A stretch of DNA of 64,000 bases from Dermatophagoides farinae (taxonomy: Eukaryota > Arthropoda > Arachnida > Sarcoptiformes > Pyroglyphidae), in NCBI RefSeq assembly GCF_024713945.1, contig NC_134678.1, positions 3,472,001 through 3,536,000 on the forward strand. Direction: 5' to 3'. The notes beneath the pieces were generated by a model. That model worked only from the letters and a program-made list of their open reading frames with translations, ran no database searches and had not been told where the DNA came from. Shown here piece after piece: positions 52,829 through 64,000 of the stretch (the first letter of the stretch is position 1; each line of letters begins with the position of its first letter). Both the position numbers and the translations under genes were made by a program.

Positions 52829-55359
52829 TCATAAAATAGCATATTGATCATATAATAATTGTCGTATTTTGAAATATTCATTCGATACGGTTCCTTCTAG
52901 GTGAATACGACCGGATTCTGTTCGTTTCACCTCTACCTGTCCATTACATAGTAATACACCACCGGAAAATTCTGCCTGTATATCATGTTTCATTAATATT
53001 TGTTTAAAATCCGATAATTTCAATTCATTTACAAATATTGTTTGATGTGTAGGCATTTCCGATGATGGTAATTGTTTTAATATTGGTATCATTTCACGAT
53101 TATTGTTACGATGATGATCAATTTGAATCATTAATGTTGAATCTAATTCATCTTTTTTATTATTATTTGGTTCATTCGAATCGGAATTTGTTTGTTGTTG
53201 ATCTTCATCTTGTGGCAATATAGATTCAGTTATATCCATATCGATTTCAGCTTCAACCCATGATAATTGTGCACCATCTTTATAATGAGAAAATTTCAAT
53301 GAACTAACCAAAGCATCTTTCAATTTAATTTGATAAATATGACGTTCAGTTGTTGCATCGACTAATTCAGAAATTTTTGGCGTAAAAATTTTTCCCGGTA
53401 CACAATCATTATTCTGGCAATACGAGGCAAAACTATTAGCTTTATCAGTTAGACCACGAACCAATACTAAACGTCGTGGCCTTATCAATTTGATTATCCG
53501 TTTTAGTGATTCACCGTCTGAACGACCTTCAAAATCGATCAATTCAATCTTAGCTTTTATTTGCAATTCTTCCAGATTCCGAATACATTTTGTTGGGTTT
53601 GTTTCTTTTGTCGATTCATTCATTGTATCATCATTTATTTTGGCCATATTTTCACCGCCATTTTTCAATTCTTCAGATATCATCATATTTTCTTTATCTT
53701 CCATAAACATTTTTGACATATCAAATATTGAATAATCATCTGCATTGATTATTTCACCATAATCATCCCATTTGATTTTCTTTTCCACACATGGAAACAT
53801 TGGATAGGATTTTTTTGCATTCTTAAAAAATCCACCACCTTTTAATCGGCCATCCATACGTGATGACATCATTAGATCATGTTTGGCGGTATTATGTTGT
53901 GTGCCAGAAATATTTGTCACTGTTCTTGAATTTTCATTTTTAACATTTTTAATCCGATTAAATTCTTCATCAAAATATTCCTCATCATCTTCGTCATCAG
54001 ATTCATCATCCGATTCATCATCGTCATCATTATTTTTTTCTTTAATCGAATTACTAGCATTTTTTTCCTTTTCTTTTTCCAATTCTTCATTACGTTTTCG
54101 TTCCAGATATTCATCCAATTCTTCTCCGGTCAATGGTACACGTATTTTTCGTTCAAATTTCATCGTAAATGGTCGTGGTAAATTGACTGAATTGATAAGT
54201 AAATCGGATAATGTACCTGGTGATGATCGTTGGGTTAAAATGATTGTGTTTTTTGCATTACCACAAAGATTATAGAAAAGTTCACGTGAAAATCCACATT
54301 CAAAATCTGGTTGTGATGCCAATACAATATATGGTTCAGGAATACGAGCCAATTCGTTCAGGTTATGACATAGCTGTATATGTTTGAATGCAAATGGATT
54401 GTTACGTTGGCCTTCGAAACCACGCATCAATTTATCACTCATCCATTCGACTAATGATTTGGCAAATTCTATTACATTATAGCTGAAATTATTGAGCAAA
54501 ATGATTGAATACACATGAAGACCTGGTTCACTACGCCACATTTGATCAAGCATATGTGATAATTCTAATATACGTCCAGCTGTATCCGTACCAATCAGAA
54601 CATTACCACTAGATCTCAATGTTTCAATAATACTGCTGAATAATTGTGTATCACGTTTTTTTCGCCTTTCCGGTAAATAATTAATATTATCACAATCAAT
54701 AATCAACATTGATGGCCGTGATAATTTATCGATTGTACAACCATTTAGATGTCGTTCTTTTTTATGATTAATATCAACAGCATAAAGGATGTCTTCTTCA
54801 CCATCTTTAACGATTTTCCAAACAGTACCACCGATCATATGTCCAGCTGGCAATGGTGTCAATGTTATACCTTGTCCTTTTCCTTTTAACATGACTGTTT
54901 GATTATATTTAACTTGAATCACTTTATCGAATGCAAGATCAACATCATCCAATGAGAAAAGATTGAAATCTTCGAAACTATGACGTGATTGATATAAATC
55001 ATATGCAAACATTTGACCCATTTGATAGACCGGTGTTGTTGCATATACATCGCATGACAGGCCACATTTTCCAAATAAATAAGGCAATGCTCCTAAAAAT
55101 AAAATTAATCAATTTAATTCAAGAAAGTAATAGTTTATTTAAATAACATTCTACCCAAATGAAAAGTATCAGGATGAGACAGAAGAACGGCATCAATTTT
55201 CGACATATGTGGTTTTAGATTTTCAACATAATCAACATTACAAGATTCATCTAGACCACAATCTAGAAGGAAACAAAATTCATCAATATTAAGAAGATAA
55301 CATGGTGGTGATTCATCTAGGGCTCCGGAAATCGGTGTAAAATATATGATTGAAGTCAT
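52829..55359 (-). CDS. CPSF2: Cleavage and polyadenylation specificity factor subunit 2 (CPSF100)
   Basis: CPSF2 is the inactive partner of the CPSF73 endonuclease in the nuclear complex that cleaves pre-mRNA and histone mRNA 3' ends. Exon 1 is 55359-55155 and exon 2 is 55092-52829, with a 62-base intron, giving 822 residues against about 782 in human. The start [12 protein letters not shown] is conserved. The metallo-beta-lactamase domain fills about the first 210 residues, followed by the beta-CASP region ([58 protein letters not shown]). The metal motif HxHxDH is degenerate here (HPDTFH at 62-67), as expected for CPSF100. An acidic Asp/Glu/Ser insert lies at about 420-441, then KKSYPMFP and [10 protein letters not shown], then a conserved C-terminus around [20 protein letters not shown] and LLYDQYAIL. 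It is head-to-head with Bap60, 223 bases apart. Confidence 0.97.
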
Positions 55360-55582
55360 TATCGTCAGGCAAAATAATAAAATTATATAAAAATTCTAAA
55401 AATTGCATGAATACAATTCGCTGAATATTGTGATGGTCAAATATCGATAGAATCGATAGTGAGCGCAAAGTATCTGACACTCACAGTTCTTTTTTGTTCG
55501 GCTTTTCATTCAATATTATTTCATTTCAAATGATTTAATTTTATCAAATTTCATCATTTTTTGAAATTTCTGAATCAAAAAT
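55360..55582. promoter_or_regulatory. Divergent promoter region shared by CPSF2 and Bap60
   Basis: Only 223 bases separate the two start codons, so both promoters must lie here or overlap the genes. A perfect TATCGATA palindrome sits at 55442-55449 and a second ATCGAT at 55452-55457. In Drosophila, TATCGATA is the DRE bound by DREF at housekeeping promoters; a similar role here is inference. No TATA box is evident. Confidence 0.6.
55442..55449. promoter_or_regulatory. TATCGATA (DRE-like) palindrome
   Basis: Exact match to the Drosophila DRE core, roughly midway between the two divergent start codons, with another ATCGAT three bases further on. Confidence 0.5.
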
Positions 55583-57295
55583 ATGAATCGACCACAATAT
55601 ATCAGTCAAATGCCACCGCCTCCACCACCATCAACCGGGCAGATGATGTCACCTAATGTGGCAATACAAGGACCACCATTATCGAATCATCAAATGCCAC
55701 CACAGCCAATATCGAATTCAATGCGACCACCACCACCGCCCGGCAATTCAATGATGCCACCACGTCAATATCCTCCGCAACATCAAGTACGTATGGGTCA
55801 TCCGATGGCAGGTGGTGGTCAATATCCATCATCACCAAATCGCCCACCAATGGTTTCATTGCCACAATCAGGTCCACCCCAACCATCACAATCACCAATG
55901 CATTCTGGTGGTAAACGGTCGGCTGCCCAAGCCATGGTAAATCCTGGAATGAAACAAATGTCTGGTGGTGGCGGTATTGTACCACCAAATACAGTTGCAC
56001 CGGGTTCAAACGCATCGATGCATGGTCCAATAGCAAAAAAGAAGAAAAAAATTTCTGATAAAATTCTGCCCCAAAAAGTTCGTGATCTTGTTCCAGAATC
56101 ACAAGCTTATATGGATTTGATAGCATTCGAACGTAAACTTGATTTCACTATCATGCGTAAACGAATGGACATACAAGAAGCATTGAAAAAACCAATCAAA
56201 CAGAAGCGAAAATTACGTATATTTGTCACGAATACATTTTATCCAGGAAAAAATGATCCCGAAGGTAATGAAGAACCGATTGTACCATCATGGGAATTAC
56301 GAGTAGAGGGCCGATTATTGGATGATAAACCAGATAGTTCATCAAGTTCAAAAGCATTACAAAAACGAAAATTTTCAACATTTTTCAAAAGTTTAGTTAT
56401 AGAATTGGATAAAGAACTTTATGGACCGGATAATCATCTCGTTGAATGGCATCGATCAGTGAATACGGCTGAAACAGATGGTTTTCAAGTGAAACGTCCT
56501 GGTGATCGTAATGTACGTTGTACCATTCTATTCATGCTTGATTATCAGCCAATGCAATATAAATTGGATCCAAGATTGAGCCGTTTGTTAGGTATTTATG
56601 CAAACACAAGACCCGTTATCATTCAAGCCTTTTGGCAATATGTGAAGAAAAATCGACTTCAAGATACACATGAACGTGAATATATCAATTGCGATCAATA
56701 TTTGGAACAAATATTCAATGCAAAACGAATTAAATTTGCTGAATTTCCAAGCCGTCTGAATCATTTCCTACAACCACCTGATCCTATTATAATTAATCAT
56801 CAGATAGTGATTGAAGGACATTTGGATTCATTAAAAAAAGTTTCCTGTTATGATATTGAAGTTGAAGTGGATGATCCATTAAAATCACAGATGCAAAATT
56901 TTTTACTTTCCATTGCATCACAACAGGAAATATTGGCTTTAGAACAGAAAAATCATGAAACAGTTGATTCAATCAATCATCATAAAACAAGCAGAGAATT
57001 TTATCTTGGATTTGCATCCGATCCACAACAATTTATACATAAATGGCTTATTTCACAAGTTCGTGATCTTAAGGTATTCTTGTTATTAATCATATAGTTG
57101 TTATAATTATATAATCTCACATGAAAATTTATTTCATTTTAGGTTATGACTGATCAAAGTGGCAATCCTGAAGAGGAACGACTTTCCGATTTTTTCTATC
57201 AACCATGGACACAAGAAGCTGTATGCCGTTATTTCTACAGTAAAGTACAACAGCGAAGAATTGAATTAGAACAAGCATTAGGTATTCGTAATTAA
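55583..57295 (+). CDS. Bap60: SWI/SNF (BAF) complex subunit SMARCD / Bap60
   Basis: Bap60/SMARCD is a core accessory subunit of nuclear SWI/SNF chromatin remodellers and links the complex to transcription factors. Exons are 55583-57073 and 57143-57295 (69-base intron, phase 0), giving 547 residues, close to the usual 500-550. Residues 1-150 are Pro/Met/Gln-rich and flexible, then a basic KKKKK start of the conserved core at about 151 ([40 protein letters not shown]). The SWIB/MDM2-type domain spans about 325-400 ([26 protein letters not shown]-like [33 protein letters not shown]). The C-terminus ends in LEQALGIRN, matching the family end, so the stop at 57295 is firm. Start choice: the first ATG after the divergent promoter, followed by the expected Pro-rich leader. 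Confidence 0.97.
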
Positions 57296-57718
57296 ATATT
57301 ATCATCATCTTGAAAAAATCTACATAATGACCATATTTGAAAACAAAAAGGAAAATTATTTGATCTCTATTCGTTTTTTCGATTCACCATTTTTTTCTAA
57401 AATTATGCATCCAATTTTATAATTCTAATTCAAAATTATCTTAATTATTTTTCTCAAAAATCAATTTAAAAAAATGATAAATTAATATTATTTTATATTT
57501 TTAAAGAATTAAAACCAAGTATAAATATAAATTTTCCGTAAACTTTCTCAAATTATTGACTAAAAAATAATTGAATTTCTAGAAATATTTCTGGTCGTGG
57601 TCAAAATAAAATTCCGAATACACAACATGCCGATCAATTGATGATGTTTTAATTTTGAATAAAGCAATTGTTGTTTATTTATGATTTTAATGTGTTATTT
57701 GTTTAATACATAATAAAT
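57296..57718 (+). other. Spacer between Bap60 and PAXBP1
   Basis: AT-rich 3' UTR of Bap60 and promoter of PAXBP1 within 423 bases. Two AATAAA hexamers lie at 57605-57610 and 57658-57663. A short coding-like stretch, preceded by TTTCTAG, lies at 57583-57652 (see findings). Confidence 0.6.
57658..57663 (+). terminator. Polyadenylation signal for Bap60
   Basis: AATAAA about 363 bases past the Bap60 stop, followed by a GT/T-rich stretch and only 56 bases before the next gene's ATG. An earlier hexamer at 57605 is an alternative. Confidence 0.4.
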
Positions 57719-60561
57719 ATGTTTAAAAAATCTAAACGATCATTTCGTCAACGTACTCGTCATTCAGATTCTGATGATAATGATGGTGGTGATGTACAAC
57801 AAATTCCTCATGAAACTACACCAAAAATTAATGATAATGTTGCAATCTCAATGAATATATTAACGATAGAACAAGATGCTGATAGTAGTAATCTTAGTTT
57901 CAAATCTGCTAACAATAAAAATGATCGAAAAACAAAACTCAGTTTCGAAGAAGATGAAGAAGAAGGTAAGATTTTTTTTGATTGAGATTATTTTCTACAA
58001 ATTTTTAATTAAATTTTTCACTTTTCTTAGATAAAGATGTTTTTGTAGTAAAAAAATCTGTATATAGCCGAAAAATGGAAAAAAATAAACGAAAATTACT
58101 GAAATCTAAATCTAAATTTGATAATAATAATTGTACAAATAATGAAAACAATTCCATAATCGAACGAAAAGAAGATTTTGACTCATCAACAACTGCAGAA
58201 GCAAACATTGAAGATGTGAAAAAATTGGAAGAAATTATTGTTTGTCCTGGTAGCGATGATGAAGCCAATGATAATGATGACGATGATGAAAATAGACATT
58301 TTAGCCAAAGTTCTGAACAACAACGGCCACAATTTCGTTCAACATTAGAACGTGGTGTTATTCCGGATGCTAAAACAATTTATGAGCTAAAAAAACGTCG
58401 ACAAAAAATGGCCATGACAGCCGATTTTATACTGTTAGAAAATGAAGAAAATGAAACGGGGGTCCGTTTAATTCGTGAAAGTGATGAAGATAAAAGCGAA
58501 AATGGTGATGACCTACCAAACTCAGACGACGATGATGATGATCACCGTGATAAAGATCGAATAAAATTCGGTAATGTTGATTATGAATCAAAAGAGAAAG
58601 AAAAATTTCGTGAATGTTTTCGTGTCGCTCAACAAAAAATTGAAAATCGAAAACAATCGAATGATTCTAAATGTTCTTCATCATCTGACGAAGACGACAA
58701 TGATGATAATGATGGCGTTCAAAATGATGATAAAAATGATGAATCTGAAGATGAAATCGATAAATGGGAACGTGAACAGATACGTAAAGCAGTTCGTATG
58801 CCAAACATTTATCATTTAGCTAGATCCGAAATGAACAATAAATTTTTGACCGCTTTGGATGATAATACATTGATCAATAAACTACAAGTCATACATGATA
58901 ATCATAGTGTCGTTCCGATCGAAATTGATCACCCTGATTCACGATCATATGGAAACCATATACCCAGCTATATTAGTGATAATAAATATAATCTTCAAGA
59001 TGATAATGATAATAACGATTTCGATTCATTCAATGATCGCATTCATTCGATGCGACAACAATTTGAATCAAAAATTGAAGAGAATAATAAACTTTTGGAT
59101 CGTATAACAATGGATCTACAATTAACAGCCAAAGATATTGAAACATATGATACGGATGTGTCGCAAATGACTGATGAATATAATTTATATCGAAATATGT
59201 TTGATTTCATACGTAATTTATTCGATTGTATTAATGATAAAATGGCTGAATTAGAAACGAACGAACAGCAAATAATTGATGTATATGGCAAATATGCACA
59301 ACTTAAATCGAATGAACATAGTAACGATATACAGGATCAGAATTCAATTTCATTATATCTAATTATGAATCATGAAGCATTATCAATACAATATGCATCA
59401 ATAGATCATCAGCAATTGAATTGTATATTGGATGTATATAATTTTGATGGTGATCATACTAAACGTAATCGTTGCTATAATCGTATGGAAAAATTTCTGA
59501 AGCACAACAAGAAAGAAATCTTTACAACAAATGATGATGATTCGGAACATGATTTATTAGACAATGAAGAACTGAAATCAATCCAAACACGATTAAATCA
59601 ATTATTTGATGATACTGATGATGATTTTGCATCTATTCATAGTATATGTCAACAATTTCAACAATGGAAATCGAAACAGACACATACTTATAAAGAATCA
59701 TTTATATCAGAATTTCTACCCAAATTTCTTTCCTATTATATTCGTTATGATTTTGCATTTTGGAATATTTTCCTTGATGATAATCATTATCACCACCATT
59801 CGAATGCTATTGATCTAATGGAAACGGAATCTATGCAGCATCTGATTCGTTATTGTTGTTCAAATTTAAGTAAAGATAATTTAATCGAGTTGAATGTGAT
59901 TCCAACATTGATCGATAATGTTATGATACCGAAATTGATCGAAATGATTGAAAAGGAAATCTGGAATCCATTATCCACAAGACAAACTGATCGTTTTATC
60001 CGATTTTTACGGTTATCGATAACGAATTTTCCTACATTGGTTGATATAAGTGAAAATTTTTCAAAACTTTTACAAAAAATTGTTATAAGAATGGAAAAAA
60101 CTATTGAAAATGATATATTCATTCCACAAATGATTCCAGCCAAATTTTTCAACACTCACAATGATCAACAGCAACGATCGCATTATGAAAATTTAGTTCG
60201 AGATTATGTAATTGGTTTTTTCGATCATCAATATTCGGAAACATTCTACCTGATGAAAAATATATTATCATTTCGTAATATAATCAGCGAACAAATTTTG
60301 CGTGAATTGGTGATTGAAAAATTATGTTTCCGTTATCTACTTATTTCTATTCAACGTTCAGCCGATGATCCAATGAAAACATTCGAACGTATCAATTGTT
60401 TAATATCAACTATTCCAAATGAATGGTTGAAAAAACAGAATGTTCAAATTAATAACCATTTCAATGCTATCATACAACAATTATTAGATCGTTCAAATGC
60501 AAATTATACGGATGAAATTCGGCAAAAATTTCTATCATTATTTTATCAAATTAATAAATAA
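57719..60561 (+). CDS. PAXBP1: PAX3/7-binding protein 1 homologue (GCFC1 family)
   Basis: PAXBP1/GCFC1 is a nuclear protein of the GCFC family; members associate with spliceosomes, and the vertebrate protein also links PAX3/7 to histone methylation. Exons are 57719-57965 and 58031-60561 (65-base intron, phase 1), giving 925 residues against about 917 in human. The conserved start MFKKSKRSFRQRTR is followed by acidic low-complexity sequence and FEEDEEE/DKDVFVVKKSVYSRK across the splice. RGVIPDAKTIYELKKRRQKM at about 188-207 and WEREQIRKAV at about 328 are family blocks. A coiled coil lies at about 417-490 (MRQQFESKIEENNKLLDRIT onward). The C-terminal half (about 550-925), including FLPKFLSYYIRYDFAFWNIF, carries the GCFC domain. 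It directly follows Bap60 on the same strand. Asp/Asn/Ser-rich loops are longer than usual, a general trait of proteins in this window. Confidence 0.93.
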
Positions 60562-61637
60562 ATGAGAATAATTTTTAAAAATTGTACAGAAATAGAAAAA
60601 ATTTCTTTTTTTAAAATCAATCAAGAAACTACCATTCGAATGCAGTCATAAATTCATATACCACTACCATATTCTGTTATATCGATATATTTTGTTTTTT
60701 CTTCAATTGAATTGATGCGGATCTAATTCTCCATATTCAACGAATCGTAGCAGCAATAGTGATGCTACGATAATGGTAGTGGCCCAATCAATAATAAAAT
60801 GCGCGACAATATTGGACATAGCAAGCGGTACATTGCCCGATGGTTATTACCTTTTCTATGGTGCTACAATATCACATCTTTTTTCTTTCTCCTCCTCCTC
60901 CTTCTTTGTTTGTTTTTGTCCACTTCCACTCCCACATCCACAAACAACTGAAACAAAAAATTACACAATCAATTGTCCCCTATCCCCGATTGGCTGATAT
61001 TATGTCAAAAATTTGTTTTTGTTCATTTGTAGTAGTGGCAAATAAAATAGTTAGAATCCGAATATTGTTCCAAATGAATGATTCCTTTTTGCTTTTTATT
61101 CTTCCTCCTCATTCTACAACTCTGGCTCAACTCAGGACCTTGTTGTCAATACTAATGTTCTGTATGTTCGGTATATGATGTGAATGAATGAATATTTTTT
61201 TTCATGAGAACATCATTCATCCATCTTTATTTTCACATCATTTTCAATTTTTTTTTATTTACATTGAATTTTCAAGAATTGTTTGTGTAATTTTCGATGA
61301 TTGAGTAAAATTCTTTATATATCTTAAGTAAATTAAGCAAAGTATTTCATCCATTCGATTGTTTTGTAAATCGAATCTTTCGAAATTGATTCATCAATTG
61401 ACAAGTAATATATTTTAGCATCCGATCAATGATTTTATCTAATTTATTATCATTTTAATAGAAATTTAACCATAAATTTAATTCGATTTTTGTTGAATCA
61501 AAATTCTACTCATTTGGTGCCTGGTGTATGGTATTTTTGTTTAATTTACATTACCACTTGTTGTTCAGAAATTCGATCATCATCATCAAAAACTCGACCA
61601 TAATCTGTGGTCAGCCAACAATAACAAATCAACAAAA
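60562..61637 (+). other. Spacer upstream of the His/Gln-rich gene, may include 5' UTR exon
   Basis: No conserved coding sequence. A less repetitive, CCAAT-containing patch at about 60770-60860 could be a promoter or non-coding first exon. A TTGTTGTTCAG acceptor at 61568, then 69 bases to the ATG, suggests that the start codon lies in a spliced second exon. Confidence 0.35.
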
Positions 61638-63993
61638 ATGATTAATCCAACAGCAATGGCTGCTGCCATGATGAATCCATTTACAGGATTCACTGGTGCT
61701 CCACCACCACCAACACATAATGCCTCTGTCGCTACCAATAATAATAGTAACAACAATCATCATCATCATCGTCAACATCATCATGGATCAATAAATTCTG
61801 GCCAACAACAACATCCGCATCAACATCATCATTCTTCATCGTCATCTTCATCAACAACAACAGCGGCAGCAACTTTATCATCATCATCATCATCAACGAT
61901 TCATCATCAAACATCATCATCACATGGAAATTATGTTAATTATTATACATCAAATGCCGATGGAATTAGGCAATATTATCCACCACCATCAACTATTCCA
62001 CCTGTTCATTCAAATGCTCAATCCCATTCTGGTCATACGGTATGTTATAAATTTTTTTTTATATATTCAAAAATTTTTATAGTATCAAAGGTCCTATTAT
62101 GCAATTATTGTTCAGAATTCATCATATAAATAAGATTTTCGGTAAAAAAAAGATGCAGAATATAATTTTAATTAATTCATTAAACACTAGATGGCGATCA
62201 TTTTCATATGATCAAAAGGTGTTGGCTTGTTTTCAACAATATCACCGATGCCATCTATGATGAACCACAACAATGATTTAAGCGCGGCCATATTATATTA
62301 TACAATACAATAATAATACCACTACCATCATCCGCGGACAAGACACACCAAATTACATTTGCCAAAAAAAGATATATCTATGGCCCAAACACAAACTTTT
62401 ATGATTGAAGTTTTGTTTGTTCGATAAATGGTGATCCATTTGTTTGTATGTGTGTGTGTGTGTTCTATGTCGTCTTACTTTATTGGTGTGTTTTCTGGTT
62501 TTCTCAGTTTTTTTTTCATTCCATTTATTTGTGTTGATCTTTCGGTTGTTCGTTCTTTTTTTTAGTTATTTTCCTCCTCTCAACTAAAACTCACTCACAC
62601 TCAATTTTCGCCGCTTTTTCTTTGTTTCGCTCATCACCACATATTCGACGAAACTACTCGAAGAAGAAGTATATATTATACTCATGAAAAGAAGAAACAA
62701 AACAACAAAAAAAAAAGAAATAACCAGAATCCAATCTCAATATTGATTTACAACCATTTTTTTGAATGCGCGAATCCTCCTCCTCATCATCCTCCTTTAC
62801 ATCGTCGTCGTTGAATACAACAACAACGATGAAGAATTTTGATTCTCCAATATTGATGGTGTTTTTGTGTAAATTTCAATTCGAATAAAACCAATTTGGG
62901 GCTGTTTTTTGTTTTGTTTTCATTTTTTTTTTTGTTTTATGTGGTGTGTTTAATAACCTGATGGATTGACCCAATATAGAGTTTCAGCAACCATTTTGTT
63001 GTTAATGTGTTGATAATTTTTTTGTTATTGTGATTATCATTTTAACAATTTATATGTTGGTATATGTGTTTGTGTGTATGTTGAGAAAAAACAACGACAT
63101 CTGATTGATCATTGATCCGTGATTTTCAATGATTATGGTTTATTATACCCGTCTATAATCCATATGGTCACTGAACTTTTTTTTTATCAGATTAATGTGA
63201 AATATATCAATTGATTTCCGATAACTAAACGCGATTATAGAACAACAAATATATCGTAATCGTATCTATCCATTGTTTTTATTGCTGTTATAATTTGAAA
63301 AATTCTATTTTCATACAACAAATAATACCCTTTTTCTATGAATTTACCTTTTTTTTAATCAATCAAGTGATTTTCTTATTTTATTTCTGTATTGTGCTAT
63401 CATCAAGTGTTACATTTTTTTTTAAAAATGTTAATTATTACTTGTCATAATCAATGAATGACAAATTACATTTGGTGATTCATTCCAAAAGGTTGTCAAT
63501 AGGTTTTTTTCCAAAAAATTTATATTCTAATAATGTGATATTGATATACATTGTTTGAATGATACGACAATCACTTTATCATCCCTTCAACTGTTTCTAT
63601 CATCAAACATTTTTTTTGTAATTATTTTACCATCAATGATCATCATTACTACATGAAAAATAATGAAGCAAGAATCACAGCCAAAAATTTTATATAGTAG
63701 AGCATTGCAAGGTTCAATGTCGAATACAACTTCATCGACAACATCAACAACAAATAATATAAAAACAATGAGTAGTGGTAATAATAATAATAATATAAAT
63801 CAACAACAATCGAAAACAACACTTGTCGTTTCGCCATCATCAACGACAATAACAACAACATCATCGATTCTGGCAAATTCAATGGTAGACATGAATGGAC
63901 CGAATATGTCTTCGTATCATCAACATTCGCCACATTTACCTCATTTAAATAATAACAAGCGACATAATGATAGTGATAAAGTTCAGCAAATAG
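61638..63993 (+). CDS. His/Gln/Asn/Ser-rich protein, first coding exons, runs off the window
   Basis: Exon A is 61638-62039: MINPTAMAAAMMNPFTGFTG, then Pro, Asn, poly-His/Gln and poly-Ser tracts, ending SQSHSGHT-like NAQSHSGHT at a GTATGT donor in phase 0. Exon B begins at about 63681 (TCACAG acceptor, phase 0, same frame) with PKILYSRALQGSMSN, continues N/Q/S/T-rich and reads NMSSYHQHSPHLPHLNNNKR near the right edge; a possible donor AG|GTACAA follows 63993. A start codon at 63663 in the same frame, after an upstream stop, is an alternative beginning of exon B from its own promoter. Long His/Gln/Ser tracts are typical of arthropod transcription factors and RNA-binding proteins, but no domain is in view, so no function is assigned. 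Confidence 0.55.
62040..63680 (+). other. Probable intron of the His/Gln-rich gene
   Basis: Bounded by a GTATGT donor and a TCACAG acceptor in matching phase. It contains T-rich DNA, a short GT tract near 62451-62462 and pyrimidine-rich CTC repeats near 62777-62796. The patch 62570-62850 is less repetitive and might hold an alternative promoter. Confidence 0.4.
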
Positions 63994-64000
63994 GTACAAG

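Noticed and set aside
53883-54275. 130-codon plus-strand open frame inside CPSF2
   Set aside because: Antisense shadow of the CPSF2 acidic insert; Ser-rich because GAT/GAA codons read as ATC/TTC on the other strand.
1-64000. CRISPR arrays, prokaryotic operons, integrated virus or intact transposase genes
   Set aside because: All tandem repeats seen are simple microsatellites without spacers, genes are spliced and eukaryotic, and no polymerase, integrase or transposase motif was found.

Overview
The window looks like nuclear DNA of a small-genome arthropod, most probably an astigmatid mite of the dust-mite or scabies-mite kind. This is inferred from three things: very AT-rich DNA full of GAT/ATC, CA/GT and CAA/GTT microsatellites; very short GT-AG introns (62 to 124 bases in most genes); and metazoan proteins with arthropod-like divergence. 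There are no prokaryotic operons, rRNA genes, CRISPR arrays or intact transposons that I can recognise. I assembled the gene models by hand by matching donor, acceptor and reading phase.

Layout. From 3.6 to 12.3 kb, + strand, lies the 3' part of a dual oxidase maturation factor (DUOXA, Drosophila mol/NIP family). Its N-terminal exons are not seen and probably lie to the left of the window; its last coding exon sits beyond a 6.4 kb intron. From 12.4 to about 42 kb is roughly 30 kb of microsatellite-rich DNA with no convincing gene, only one weak candidate first exon near 18.1 kb and a few fold-back sequences. From 42.0 to 43.3 kb is an odd patch: a non-repetitive stretch with a TATA-like box, an open frame for a Gln/Arg-rich protein, and a GC-rich block of about 135 bases that could encode a structured RNA. 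On the minus strand at 45.4-46.1 kb is a two-exon gene for a 202-residue, cysteine-rich, four-helix membrane protein of unknown family. From 46.1 to 51.1 kb I see no gene.

From 51.1 to 60.6 kb is a tight block of four conserved genes: ACMSD (kynurenine pathway, minus strand), CPSF2/CPSF100 (pre-mRNA 3'-end processing, minus), Bap60/SMARCD (SWI/SNF chromatin remodelling, plus) and PAXBP1/GCFC1 (splicing-associated, plus). CPSF2 and Bap60 are divergent and share a 223-base promoter holding a TATCGATA palindrome. Three of the four genes act in nuclear gene expression. From 61.6 kb to the right edge are the first coding exons of a His/Gln/Asn/Ser-rich protein that runs off the window.

The conserved-gene models (DUOXA, ACMSD, CPSF2, Bap60, PAXBP1) are firm at protein level. 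The Q/R-rich frame, the 18.1 kb exon and the GC-rich block are tentative. No new multi-gene system could be shown; the most unusual items are the cysteine-rich membrane protein, the GC-rich island next to the Q/R-rich frame, and the extended imperfect palindrome at 41.9 kb.
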